Source: Membranipora membranacea (Eukaryota; Bryozoa; Gymnolaemata; Cheilostomatida; Membraniporidae). Taken from it: 64,000 nucleotides of DNA. The DNA lies in assembly GCA_914767715.1 (NCBI GenBank), contig OU612068.1:20770001-20834000 (forward strand), in the 5' to 3' direction. The notes under the pieces were generated by a model. That model was not told where the DNA came from, did no database searches, and saw only the letters and a program-made list of their open reading frames with translations. Each line of letters begins with the position of its first letter. Within the stretch, counting starts at the first letter, position 1. The position numbers were made by a program, and so were the translations under genes. Below are positions 24,617 to 37,100 of the stretch, in pieces.

Positions 24617-24877
24617 TGGTATTGATTTATAAATGGTGAAATGGGTAAGGCATGGGTCTTTCAAGCGAGAGGTCCCGTGTTCGATTCCCAGCTGATCACA
24701 GTGGTGACACGAAGAACATCCGACCTCAAATGTTCCTGTGCCCGATCAGGCTGATCCAGTCCGTAGGCCCATACTGATACCGGAAAAAAACAAAAAACCA
24801 AGCGACATCAAGGTTTCTCACATGGTATCACAGGGTAATGAGACGTAATGGACGTGAGTTTTTTAAAAAAAAACAAT
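24617..24877 (+). mobile_element. tRNA-derived SINE inserted in one arm only
   Basis: A head with tRNA-like boxes (AAATGGGTAAGGCATGGGT, then GTTCGATTCCC) is followed by a 3' body and an A-rich tail before CAAT. The opposite arm (around 25,600) runs directly from CAATT to AGCTGCTC without it. The insertion of about 260 bp therefore came after the arms were duplicated and accounts for the offset between them. The short CAAT(T) repeat at both edges may be its target duplication. Confidence 0.7.
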
Positions 24878-25179
24878 AAGCTGCTCTATCATAAATATTC
24901 ACATGCCATCTACGCGTGTCCTACCATGGGTTATAACATAATTTGTAAAAAAATATCCGAAAATAAAGCATGATAATGTAAAACTAAAAGTTTGAGAAAC
25001 TGCACTCAACTAAAGGTTATGATAAAAGCTACTCCAAGGATTTTAGTTGCGGAGACCTAGAGGTATGGTGGATTGGGGTACTCTGTTATTTCCAAAACCC
25101 AAAGCATTCATATGATACAGTAAATGTCTAAATAAATTTCCAATTGTTTTTGGTCATTATCAAATTTTTAGGTGAAATA

Positions 25180-25500
25180 CCGTTAAATCTGATCACACTT
25201 AAGAAATGCTCTTTGTATCACAAGGTTAACAAAACCCTGTGTCACCGCTAAAAACTCTTTGTAATATGTTTATTTTTTTATCTCTATCTAGACTCATAAG
25301 GATAATTATTATAAAGTCACAACATGTCAGATTGAGAGATGCTGCGCAACAATTTACTAGCCTGCCAATGCACTGATGTATATTTATGGATTGATAATTG
25401 TGTAGCGTACCAAACTCAACACTAAGTCACTTCACCTTGTAAAATATTAATGTGAATATTCAAGTAAGGGAATTGTGTGAAAGTGAAAGTGAGTTTTTAA
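25180..25500. repeat. Third, partial copy of peptide-gene flanking sequence at the palindrome centre
   Basis: 25,195-25,265 matches the 3' flank of the peptide gene (GCTCTTTGTATCACAAGGTT, compare 22,640 and 27,605). 25,400-25,450 matches the peptide-gene intron (ACTCAACACTAAGTCACTT, compare 23,175). No exon 2 lies between them, so it is a rearranged remnant. Confidence 0.65.
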
Positions 25501-26477
25501 TTGCCGACAAAATCGGATATTTTGTTTACAAATTATGTTATAACCCCAATGGTAGGACACCCATAGATGGCATATAATGAATATTTATGGTAGAGCAGCT
25601 AATTGCCTTTCTAAACCTGCTGAGATCTTGCCCGACAGCTCAACAGTTGAAAAAAGTTCGGAAAAATGTTGTGTTTTGTTTTGAGTAACCGATAACTTTC
25701 TCCTTTTGATTGTTTGTGCCGCTACTCTGGTGGTTCATCAGCAGGGATTTGCTGATTTGAACATCACAACACAATACGTGAAACAATGGGCATCCAAGGC
25801 CAATTACTGGCAAAACTGTGAAACTGATGTTAAAATTGAACCTGACTAAAGACGAAAGTTCAATATCTGTGTGAGCTGTCTTTCAAATCAACCACCACTC
25901 AGATGAATTTAGATGAGACTGCTGCCATCAATGCATGCTCAAACCTTGTACCATTCGGATACTTGGCACAAGATACAGGCTGGCAAATAACTCGTGGATG
26001 AGATAAATTGCTAGGAAACTTAGCCGCTGCTAAATTAGGCACCTATCATACGATGCTGGTAGATACAACATACAGGTGTGCACATACCACTGCACAACAC
26101 AAAGGCTGCCAGCTAACGACCACGATTAAAGAACTTTGTCTTGAGGCCCGACCCAGGCACCTGATGTATTCAAGTTATTGCAGATTAAGTTTTTTAGGGT
26201 GCTTCAAAGAGCTGACAGATTTTACACTGTGACATTGAACACAATAATAATTGATTCATACTACAATCTAAATTGGTGATGAGAGGCGATAACAGAGGCA
26301 AGGCACCCGTAGAGAAGGTTTGTTGTATCATTGTTAAATTTCGCAGAATAGCGTTGGGGAAGTTTGGCAATTGACCACATAACTATTAAAATGGTAGCAT
26401 CACCATTGTAATCGATGTGGGTCCGTTAGTAATTTAATGTCCCGATCATCAAGTTTTTTGTTGTTCCATAATGGAAT

Positions 26478-26548
26478 TATAATTCGTAATATGCTGGTGA
26501 TGCAGCTTAACAATGATTGTTAAGCTGTATCACCAGCATATTACAATT
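26478..26548. repeat. Hairpin upstream of the right peptide gene
   Basis: Partner of the hairpin at 23,713-23,780: arms ATATGCTGGTGATGCAG and complement around AACAATGATTGTT. It lies about 60 bases before the TATA box. Confidence 0.85.
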
Positions 26549-26604
26549 GTCATACTTTCTCATTTTTTGCTGTTTCCAAAGCTGTCTGAGCCTACAGGGT
26601 CTAA

Positions 26605-26612
26605 TATATAAG
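26605..26612 (+). promoter_or_regulatory. TATA box of the right peptide gene
   Basis: TATATAAG, followed by a 5' UTR exon whose end (26,685) is a strong GTAAGTAA donor. The matching acceptor TTATAG ends at 26,869, just before the coding exon. Confidence 0.7.
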
Positions 26613-26887
26613 GAGATGGTCAGCAGTAGTCAGTCACACATCTCTCAGAGACAAATCTAACACAGACTTCTACGGAGAAAATTTGGTAAGTAAACAGAGT
26701 CTCACATTATTTAGTCAGTGGTAGAAAATCTCATTGACTGACATTCTTTGAGCAGTTAATAACAACATTTTAATAACATATATCTTTGAAGATTCTAAAA
26801 TCCAAGTGGCATATCTTGACTTTGTGTTGCGTTTTTATTTATTCCTGTATATTGTTTTACTCCTTATAGATCACCCAGTGCGAGAAT

Positions 26888-27445
26888 ATGAAGATGATCG
26901 CTCTTATTTGTTTGATGGTGCTCGGAGCAAACGCTTTGCTGAGTGAGTTTAAAAATCCGAATCTGTGGAATTAGGTTTTGAAGCATTATGTTTGGAAGAA
27001 GAGATCTGATTACATTGGAATTTAAAAAAAACTATTTTCACTTTCACACACAACCTTTACTTTAACATTAATATTTTTGCAAGGTTAAATAACCTGGTGT
27101 TGGGTTTTGTACTCGACGCAATTTTCAATCCACTAAAAGACATCATATTATGTATAAGCAGGCTAGTAAGTTGTAAAACAATTTGATTTACCAACACATT
27201 TTTCATTCTGGCCGTCTAAACTTTTTATGTTTGTAGTAAAAGATCCAGCTGCCCCAGTTGGATCCGCAGGACAGGAAGTCCCAGGAAGCCCTGATTTCCC
27301 ATCACCACCAGGTGGGAACTATTATAACATCCGTAACTGTCAGGCTTACTGTAAAGGTAACGGATGTGACGGACACTGGCGTGATCAAAGCTTCTACTGT
27401 AACTGCTGGGAGTGTGACTACAACACATTTATTATACAGTCATAG
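26888..27445 (+). CDS. Small secreted cysteine-rich peptide (intact copy)
   Basis: Exon 1 (26,888-26,942) and exon 2 (27,237-27,445) splice in phase through GTGAGT and TTTGTAG to give 87 residues. Residues 1-18 are a clear signal peptide (MKMIALICLMVLGANALL). Residues 19 to about 48 are a Pro/Gly-rich spacer containing GSPDFPSPPGG. The C-terminal part has six cysteines spaced C-x3-C-x4-C-x10-C-x1-C-x2-C and ends in IIQS. CxxxC plus CxC is reminiscent of cysteine-stabilised alpha/beta host-defence peptides, but the order is not a canonical defensin and I recognise no named family. The product is presumably secreted and disulphide-bonded; a defence or matrix role is inference. A non-coding 5' exon at about 26,635-26,685 belongs to the transcript. 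Confidence 0.82.
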
Positions 27446-27543
27446 AATGGAAGTCTACAGACCTGTCTGCACAAACGTTCAAAACTGAACACAAATATCC
27501 CCATCTGACAACTATACATTTTACTATACCACTGAAATTCACC

Positions 27544-27549
27544 AATAAA
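27544..27549 (+). promoter_or_regulatory. Polyadenylation signal AATAAA of the right peptide gene
   Basis: AATAAA about 100 bases after the stop codon, in the TTCACCAATAAA context conserved with the left copy. Confidence 0.7.
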
Positions 27550-28059
27550 GTTCAATATAGCAAATAGAATCAAGCGGTTGAAGTATTTAAACCCCTTTCT
27601 ATGCATAGGATGTGCTCTTTGAGTTACAAGGTAACCCGACCCTCTGCCACTTCTCAATACGGCTGTGTGGGTTCATTTTTTTAGCTTGAGGAATTGTTAG
27701 ACTGATCATGTTAATTATTAGATCATATCACATCATATTAGATTGAGAGAAGGCACTGAATGCCACCTGATTGCATATTTCTCAAAAGTTCAATTAGTTG
27801 TATGATATGAATATAAAATCACCAAAATGATGCAGAGGATGAAAAAAAAATAGCCTATAATGATAGATTTTAATATGTACAACTGTTGTATTGCTCTAGT
27901 TATTCGAGGTGGTTTGAAGTCTTTGAGAAGGAATTAATATCAATATAGTTAGCTATAATTCTCATGTGGACTTCCCAAGACCTGTCAAACATTTCACTTG
28001 CTATAGTACAGGTTATAAGATTATCACATGTTATGGATACATTAGGGTGTAAGAAGGGT

Positions 28060-29415
28060 TTGAGTCTGGCGCACGGTGATCACCCAAAAGGCCACTGCCA
28101 AAAAGCCACTGGCCATAAAGCCACTGGCCAAAAAGCCACTGGCCATAAAGCCACTGGCCAAAAAGCCACTGGCCATAAAGCCACTGGCCAAAAAGCCATT
28201 GGTTACATAATAGAAGTTTTTTGCGCCCGTAAAACAAAATTCTAGCTCTTGATATGCCATTTATTAAATGATTTTTTATTTCTACTCACTGATTCCCATT
28301 TTTGTAAAGTTAGAAAAGATCCCACCCACCCTTTGCAAATAATTATTTTAAATGACTCCGCCTGGACATCTTCTCACACATTTTTTATGTACCTTAACCC
28401 CCAATTAGTACATTAAAATGTATCTGGATGGACAAATTAAAGTTATCACAAGCAAACATTCAGCACTTTTAGATCGAAGCAATGCGGCACTGAAAAGAGA
28501 CAGCACTGTAGCTTCTTTGATTTTTTTCTTTGTAACAATAATTTATATTCACATGGAAAGATTTTTAGTATCATTTATACCCAATGCACCCTGTGATCAA
28601 TTTGATTATCACATGGTTATATCAGATCTGATACTTCACAAAAACGTAACTCTCTTGTGAACAATACAAGCGAAGCCTCTACCAAGATCTATCTGTGCAT
28701 CCATCGAATGTTTTTGTTATTGATGACCTAAAAACCCAACCGACTCAACTTGATCGCTATTGCTTAAAGTTTTGTAACCTGATCACTGACTTTTTCTGTT
28801 GTTCCCAGTAGGATATGCAACTCACTCGTGCTTGGCATGTGGCATGTGAAAATAAAAAAAGGCTACAGTGCTGTCTCTTCTCAGTGCGGCATTGCTTCAA
28901 TCTAAAAGTGCAAGTTACATTTTAATGTATTAATTGGGGGTTACGGTACAGAAAAAATGTGTGAGAAGATGTCCGGGTTGAGTCATTTAAAATAATTATT
29001 TGCAAAGGGTGGGTGGGATCTTTTCTAACTTTACTAAAATGGGAATCAGTGAGTAGAAATAAAAAAAATCATCCAAAAATGGCATATCCAAGAGCTAGAG
29101 TTTTGTTTTACAGGCCCAAAAAACATGTCAATGGAAAGTTGATATCAGACTTCTATGGTGTAACCCTTGAACCAGTGGCTTTTTGGGCAGTGGCTTTTGA
29201 CCAGTGGCCTTATGACCAGTGGCCTGTTGACCAGTGGCCTTATGACCAGTGGCCCTTTGTCCAGTGGCCTTATGACCAGTGGCCTTTTTGCCAGTGGCTT
29301 TTTGGCCAGTGGCTTTTTGGCCAGTGGCTTTTTGGCCAGTGGCTTTTTGGCCAGTGGCTTTATGGCCAGTGGCCTTTTGGCAGTGGCCTTTTGACCCGAA
29401 ATCGTGGCGCACAGA
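28060..29415. mobile_element. Foldback element with tandem-repeat arms
   Basis: The two arms are inverted. The outer left arm (28,085-28,205) and outer right arm (29,170-29,400) are tandem arrays of the 15-bp unit GGCCAGTGGCTTTTT and variants. Inside them, about 240-bp unique arms (28,220-28,460 and 28,915-29,160) are reverse complements, and shorter matches continue inwards (28,455-28,520 against 28,860-28,915). Outermost ends match weakly around GGCGCAC. This layout, long inverted repeats with short tandem repeats in their outer part and a small centre, is that of Foldback (FB) transposons. No clear target duplication was found. Reading frames through the array (repeated KATGQ or QWPFG) are consequences of the repeat. 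Confidence 0.82.
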
Positions 29416-29558
29416 TGAAAAAACAAAATTCCTTGCAACTCAGGTCAAATGATTCGAATTGATGTTATAGTCATGTACCGATCATGGCTTCTCAAGCACA
29501 AAGAGAGGGAATGTCAGATGCAAAATCTCTTCGCCGCGACCGGAGGGATGCAACTTCT

Positions 29559-29696
29559 ACTAGGATATGCCACAGCCAGTCCTTAAAAGAGTTCGGGATG
29601 GCGATCGCGGCCGTAGGACGGTTAGGACGGTTACGGCCTATAGCCGCGATCGCCATCCCTAACGCTTTTAAGGGCTGGCTGTGGCATATCCTAGTA
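29559..29696. mobile_element. GC-rich hairpin MITE
   Basis: Arms of about 60 bases (CTAGGATATGCCACAGCCAG... and complement ...CTGGCTGTGGCATATCCTAG) enclose a small core with ACGGTTAGGACGGTT. The GC content is far above the surroundings. A partial extra end (TTAGGATATGCTAGTATCAG) follows at 29,718. Confidence 0.8.
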
Positions 29697-29799
29697 TCAG
29701 TGTCAAAGCAACTTATATTAGGATATGCTAGTATCAGAGTTGTTCAGTTACTTGGGCTCAAGCAAAGGGAGAATGCATTGCTACAGAACTAGAAGAATG

Positions 29800-31137
29800 T
29801 TCTGCTCCCTGTCCAGAGAAAGCACACTTATTTATCATTGACAATTTGCTATATTGATCTGCTATACTTTGGAAGCCAGTACTTGACTACAACTATGAAG
29901 CTAAAGTATTCCATGAATTATGAGTAATAAAAAGACAAGCCGTTATCTCAACAACCGATCGTGACACCTAGTAAGTAATATGAGCATGACTGAAAAAGAA
30001 GCTAAAAATAGCTTTTAATGCCTCACTACAATAGACATATGATAACAACAACAGTGAAAGAACAATCTGTCATCCATTAGGAATGGGGATATCCAGTATC
30101 AACCAGGGTGACTTTTTCGCATCAGAAGGGATACGCAGATGTCTTTAGGGTCCTGGATGTGAAAAAAACAAGTGTGTCAAAAAGTAGATTGCCAAAAACA
30201 AATGCCTTACATAATTGAAGATGAGCGCAGATCATAACAGACAAAGTTCAACCGCCACTTAAAAAAAGTGAATTAATTACATGTATTCCATAAGCTCATG
30301 CCAGCTGGGTAATTCAGTTGTTTCCTTGTTTTGATGCATGTTTCATTGCTGTACTTATGAAATAAAAATAACATCTTACTTCATCAAAGAGCAATTAATA
30401 CCAAGAATTGTGACAAAACAGTTCATTAAAACAAAACAACTCTTGCCATATCATAGCCTCATCGCTTCACAGCCTGCTTTCCTCGGAGTTGACTTTTGAG
30501 TGTTGTCGCATGTCAATACTGCCTAACAGGAACTTTTATTTTCCTGTTATAACCTTCACACAAAGTACGGAAGCACCCAAAATTGTCACTACATTCACAT
30601 CTGGCGATAGGTAAGATTTTCTCACGCTATCTTTACAGTGAAAATATAGAAATATCCGCCTGAGTGTAATGTTTATCAGTACTTGAGTGTCATTAGCTGC
30701 TGAGGGATGCATATCTAACACATTCCTAGACTACCAAGTGACTAAGAGGAACGTACTTCGATAGGTAGGTGTGTCAGAGGAAACATGTTTTGTTTGGTAG
30801 AAATTAAATGGGCTTGCCATACCACATACTTCAATCTCTGTATTTTTTTTATTAATGATTTTTGCAAAGCAATCATTTTATATTAGTAATTATGCTGCTC
30901 TCAACTCATTACTGCGCTCTGTTGATGCTCTAGGTGTGCTGCAATCAGCCTGCGTCTCCGCAGCCAGACAAGTTCATCTGAAGGTGGCATGTGATCGGTC
31001 TACTTTATTGTACGCAAACCTTTCTACATATCCTGCGCCATCTGTTCTGAACAATTAGAAACACCATAACATACCAATTTCTATTTTAGAGAACCAGAAC
31101 TTGATTTCTTGCTTTGCGAAGTGGTTCTTGTCCTGGT
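29800..31137. other. Intergenic stretch before the lipase gene
   Basis: No exon or repeat recognised. The lipase promoter should lie in the right part. I see no convincing TATA box close to 31,100. Confidence 0.5.
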
Positions 31138-34100
31138 ATGAGAATGGCTGTCTATGTACTCTTCTTACTACTGACTGTCACTAGCAGTTGCAGCGCATTC
31201 GACATTGATAGTGAGATTGAAGAGTTAAAAGCTATGTATGGTGAACATGGTAAGACATTTGTAAAATGTGCTAAAAAAGGTTTCATATTGGATTCCACGT
31301 TTGCAGGTTGTCATTGATTCATGTGGTCAATTTCTTCTTTGGTAAAAAATTTATTGCAAATTAGTGTATCTCTTTATATGTATGAGATTTGAGCAAATGG
31401 TTTGGTGTATCCAGACCTAGATGATGGGTCTTCAATTTCATTCTAGCTTCAATGGTACTTCTATGTACAAATATGACATACCCACAATGCAACATTAGCT
31501 GGGAATTCCCAACTTGATTAAGCCATGCTCTTGTAAATAACTATCCCCATGGTATCGCATGACGTTAAATGCATTTTTTCATATTGATACTGTTGTTTTT
31601 ATAGTACCATACAAACCTGATAAGCATCGGTGTGCAGCAGAAATAAGAGACAGTGAGTATTTGTTTGGCCAATGAGCTTGCACCATGAGCAGGTCTATCA
31701 TATCTGTAACTTTATTTGGCGCTATCACCTACTCAATCATTCTCAACCAAATGTTATTACATTCTTGTTGCATATACCATGTCACAGTGTGGCATATGCA
31801 TGTTGCAGTTGATCATTATGCGATGATGATAATAGTTTAATTCATTGCAAATTGTTGATTGTTTGCAGAGAGATTTTTATGGGGAACTAGTACTTACTGC
31901 CATGACAAGCTTGGTTGCTTCCCTAAGGATGGTGACTTCCGTGAGAGATTGGTGAACTTTGACCCCCACTCAAGGGAGACGATCGACACTAAGTTCACTG
32001 TGAGTTGAGTAGTACTTTGAATTCAGATATTGTTGAAACACTCTAAACCATTTGCTATTTAGTAAGAAACAGAAGATTGGGCTGCCCCTAAAGAGGGATG
32101 CAAGGTGCCCTAAATCCTCATTCTGAGAATGTGATACATCCTAGAAAACTTGAATGCATCCTAGAGGTGAGACCATAGAAGACCTCCTGAACGTGGGTGT
32201 GCAGCATAGAGATATTTTATAATAGCTCTATGGTGTGCAGCGAGCTTCCAAAACTGAACTGGCACTAATCGGCCATTGGCAGTGACACTTTGATCTTAAC
32301 CATTTAATCATGTGCTGTGCTGTACATCTGTACTTTTGCTTGCATTACTATTCATAGTTTTCTACATGATAATAATAGACATGACTTTCCGAATTTTCTG
32401 CTTATTTTAAAAATATTCAAACACTTGTTTACCCTGTCGGTGTATATCAAAATTCCATACAAATGCAATACAAGCTGGTACAAACATAACCTGATGGTTG
32501 ACTTGGCTGGTCACAGTGTAAGGGAAGGTGTGACCAGATGGCTATGAGGGAGGCAACTCCAAATACATAGTTGATCTGAATGAGGTCACACTGTACTAAT
32601 ATACATATATATATACTATATATACATATACTATATATATATATATATATATACTGTAATAATATAACAAAAATAATGATAATATATAATAATAGTATAT
32701 AATAATAAAAATGAATAATATAACAGATGGGTATAACGTCACAAATTCTCATATGATATATATTTACCATGGAGTGGGGATGCTTATTTATTTTTGTTTG
32801 TTTATAGCTTTTCACAAGGTCTAACCAACAAACAGGACAAAGACTGGTTGCAGATAAGGAGGATTCGATTAGGAAGTCGCTGTTTAATAAAAATCGTCCA
32901 ACTAAGATTATTATCCACGGATTTCTCGAAAGTACCAGCGCAAGTTGGTTCACTGTAAGTTTTTCAAGACTCTTTTATTTTTTATCAATAATGATGAGAA
33001 CCTACAGTTTATTGTTCCTTACTGTTTTACTGATTCTGTGTCACCATATTATGCTGAGTTTGTGTATGATATTTAGAATCTACCTGAATGATAAAACTTC
33101 TGATGCCTGTATCTGTAAAATTTGCCCTTTAAAACTGCCTATATTCATTTAGTCTAAGTGCTCAGACTCCAAGGCGCAGGGAGTTACTTGTGCTAGCTAT
33201 CAAACTCCTCCTTGATAGCTTGCGCAAGTAACTCCCTGCGCCTTGGAGTCTGAGCACTTAGACTAATATTCATTAATTGTTCGTCCGTACTCAATCCTCT
33301 TGAAGTTTCTGCATGTATTTCCGTTCACTTTTTATAGCCTATGAACCAGGAGCTGCTGAACTACTTAGATTATAATGTTATCAATGTTGACTGGGGAGGA
33401 CTGCGGGCATCAAAAACCTTGTATACACAGGCTACAGCAAATACTCGAGTGGTGGCGGCAGAGATTGTTTACCTACTGAAAACCCTTGAAGTAAGTAGTT
33501 TTCTTTGTTTCAAAAGTCTTTACACTTTATTCATTTGTACAAAGTTGAGCTAATTGGCGAATCTGCAGCATATAGGCGCTGGTTTTGGGTACATCTTCTC
33601 AGTGTTGAACATTTTTCTATTTCATAAACCATAAGTGACAAAAGTCTATTATGTGTGCCTAAAGTAAGACTTTGCACAGCCTCTTGCCTGGATACACATT
33701 TCAACAATTACTGAACAGTTTGAAAATGATTGTAACTATTACACCTCGAAAGACACCCATCCTTTTTGACCAATGATGGCCTGCAAAGGTTTATCCTTTA
33801 CATTTGATAACTCCAGCTGAAGAAATTATACCTTTGGTTGGTGGCACTTTTGTGATCAATCTTATCACAAGTCTGCCAGTCCGTTGCCATGACTAATTGA
33901 TGTGCCTAGTTCTAAGTGGGAAGCTGGAAATTAGTGACAGGGCTAAAAAAGGTTAAACATCCATTATTGTTTATCAGAAGCTCTAGCTAGCTCTAGCTAG
34001 GAGAACCAAAGCATTGATAGTGAGTATTCACTCCCTATTGCATAATTTAACACACTGCTATTATTTTTGAAGAAAGTGAAATCATTAGACCTTGATGATG

Positions 34101-37100
34101 TACATATTGTGGGACACAGTCTCGGCTCTCATATCGCTGGCTATGTGGGGACAAACCTGACAGGCTCCATAGGTAGAATAACTGGCTTGGATCCAGCCGA
34201 ACCTTACTTCCAAGGTAGAGTCAATCTCATCATAATCACCTTTATGACAAGTCTTAGCAATCAATGTGCTTCAATCCATGTTTCAGTCATAAAGGGGTAA
34301 GGGCAATTAAGATCGATGGTATATTGCATCTCATACCTGATGAAAAATCGATCAACTATTCAGTAAGATATCTTGAGTTAAATGTCAGCCACCAAGGTGC
34401 TCATCTTCAACTAAAGATAGACACATAAAAATCAATTTACTGGTTCCTGTGACTTTAAGACAGCTCTGTAATTATTACTGCAATATCTTTGAGCCAGTTT
34501 AAACTAGTCTGTGAATTGCGACCCTGGTTGCCCTTTAGTAATTAGGTTTACCTTGTTGTTGGCGGTTTCGTAAACATATCCACTAGATTTCGTCCAGACT
34601 TTCATGAACAGCTCAAGTTTCAAAAGCCAAATGCATAGATTTGTGTGTTCTGCTACAGAATTATGATACTAGTAGAATGTCTAACCCCCTCCCTAGTCTA
34701 CCAAAAATGACAATACCATACAAAGATTTACACTGAGTTGTCTCCTCTGACAAAAAGAGAGGATAACTTGGGCATTATGATCAGATTTCTCCAATTATGT
34801 TGATCTTATTCACTTTAACAGGGTATGGTATTGGAGTGAGACTGGACCCATCAGATGCAAAGTTTGTAGACATAATTCACAGTGATGCAGACTCAATTGT
34901 GGAAGTTGTCAGAGGAGAAGGAGGTTTGTCGCCAGAAGTGGTTTTTCAAACTTTATATAAAATGTTTGATACGGAGTGTTCTGTGTCATAGTTGAACTTG
35001 GCTGTGCTTATGTCATAGTTGTACAGGAATGTTTCAGGAAGTTTTGAATTTGTGAGACAATGAAGCCACGATTAACATAATTATATCTTTCTAACAAAAG
35101 GTTTTGGAAGCAGTGAGCTGTCTGGTCATGCTGACTTTTTCCCAAATGGAGGTGAAGATCAGCCCAACTGTAAAAACGGTATCCTCACCAATGTGGGCCT
35201 GGAGAACAATCTATATGAAGGTATGTCTGTCAAGTACTGCCAGAGTGTCAAGTACTGCCCCATTGAAGGTTGCCAGATTTGGAATCTCTATGCTCCATTA
35301 CAAATTAACACCGGCTTTCAGGTTATTATAATATAAAAAAGAGTCGGCGTTAAAGGTTTCTTCTTTTGCCATCCCTGTAATTGGTTGGTCAAAAAAGTAC
35401 TGAGTGAACACAAATCAATATCTCAACTCTGGGAAGTAGTTCGGAAAAGTATGGAATTGATAATCTTATCAGTGAATATTGTAGACTGAATATAAAGTCT
35501 ATGGTGAATACCCATTTATTATTGTTGCTGTGCGCCATTTGGCCAGTTTGCAGGTATCTTTTTAGAAGATTATAAATTTCGATGTTATGCTATTTTACAG
35601 GATTGAAGCGTTTCTTTGCCTGTGACCATGATAGAGCAGTCCAATACTTCATAGCATCCGTGAACCGGTGTCAGTTCAAGGGAATCATTTGTTCCGATTA
35701 TCCGTGAGTATTATGTGGTACATATGGAATGTAGGCAGGAAAAGACATAGTGGAAATAGAGAAAAACCTAATAAATTTCACATTTACAAGCTTTAATCTG
35801 AACATGCATAGTTTTTTTTTGTAGGGACTACTTGAATGGAAAATGCAGCATTAGCTGTGAACGAACAGATAACTGTAACCCTATGGGTCTCCACTGCACC
35901 AAACCGAGAGTAGCAGGATTTAAAAAGTACTACCTTCAAACTGGAGATGACACTAACTACTGTGGTACGAAACGATGATGTCACAGTTATCAAGAAATTG
36001 ATTCAAGGCTTTGTTCAGCTGTTTCAATTAAATTGAATCTTATTTATCCCTTTGTTGTGAGTAGCTAACTCTGATCAGAATAGTTTATTGCTATTGTATA
36101 TAAATTGGATATTGATAGACAAGGAATGAGTTGAGAGCCTAATGAATGCCAGATTTAAAATCCCCATGCTCCAACAATCTGTGCGCCATCTTTCAGGGTG
36201 ATTAGTATCTTATTCTAGAAGTGATTTCAAATAGTGTGTACAAAAAATTTAGAGAAAGGTGGATATAATCTTATGACGTCAATGAAGATATATTGTTGGG
36301 TGGCTCGGAAGCAATTTCATTGCCCATATTAATTATTATGCTTACAGCTAGAGAAATGACAGCAAAGGTGACAATTGACAGATCATCATCTGAGTTTGCC
36401 GGGGCTATAGATCTGACGGTAACTGGTAGTACTGGTTCTACACAATCATTCAAACTCAACAAAGACCAGTAAGCTTTTCCAATCTAATTTAAACACAAGC
36501 CAACCTCGCGATCAGTTGTGACATGGAGCTACTAGATCTTTTATTTTGATTATTGCTCTGTTTTGTTGTATGGTATACCTTAGAGCAAGATGATCTGGCT
36601 TGTCTACATACTAGTTGCTCCCCTTCCACTGAATGGGGAGCAATTCAGAATGCAGGAAAATGTACCAAACTTGGTCTAGGTATTAATATGATAGCCTACC
36701 AAAATTTTTTTCTTGATCAATTTTGGACTGACACATCCCGGGTTTCGTTTCGCTTTGCTGCAGCTTGTTGTGCTGTGCGCCACAATTAGCATTGCATAGA
36801 TTGGGTTCCAGACCCATGCTTGGAATGGACATCAGAGGTGAAATTGAAGCTGACAATGGAAAGGAAAAAATATCAGAAGTCAAATAAACCCTCCTAGAAT
36901 TAGAAATTGTATATGCTTGTCAGAATATGGAAAAAAATAATCTGAGAGATTTTGCTGAACATCTATAACTTGATATTCAATACTTGATACTATTATTATT
37001 ATTTTTATTTCTATTCTTATTAATACTATTATTATTATTGTGATCATTATTATATCATTATAAATGTTTCAGTCTGCATTCTTCACATAATATTGAGCAC

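Larger units (their letters stand above)
22560..27690. repeat. Large imperfect inverted repeat (two arms of about 2.5 kb)
   Basis: Corresponding points on the arms add to nearly the same sum (about 50,250): start codons at 23,372 and 26,888, an upstream shared block at 24,240 and 26,008, and the distal block near 22,645 and 27,610. The axis is therefore near 25,125. Each arm contains the peptide gene, its TATA box, an upstream 30-bp hairpin and at least 700 bp of further shared sequence. The left arm has an extra segment of about 260 bp (a SINE). The homology may extend weakly to 22,200 and 27,760. Confidence 0.9.

Noticed and set aside
28031-29462. Reading frames of repeated KATGQ/KATGH or QWPFG units on both strands
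   Set aside because: They are open in several frames because the 15-bp repeat has no stops. They lie in the arms of the foldback element and show no other protein feature.
32447-32953. 168-codon minus-strand open frame
   Set aside because: It overlaps the true lipase exon 32,808-32,954 in antisense and runs through TA-microsatellite sequence.
36553-36789. 78-codon open frame in a lipase intron
   Set aside because: It sits between two phased lipase exons and has no recognisable motif.
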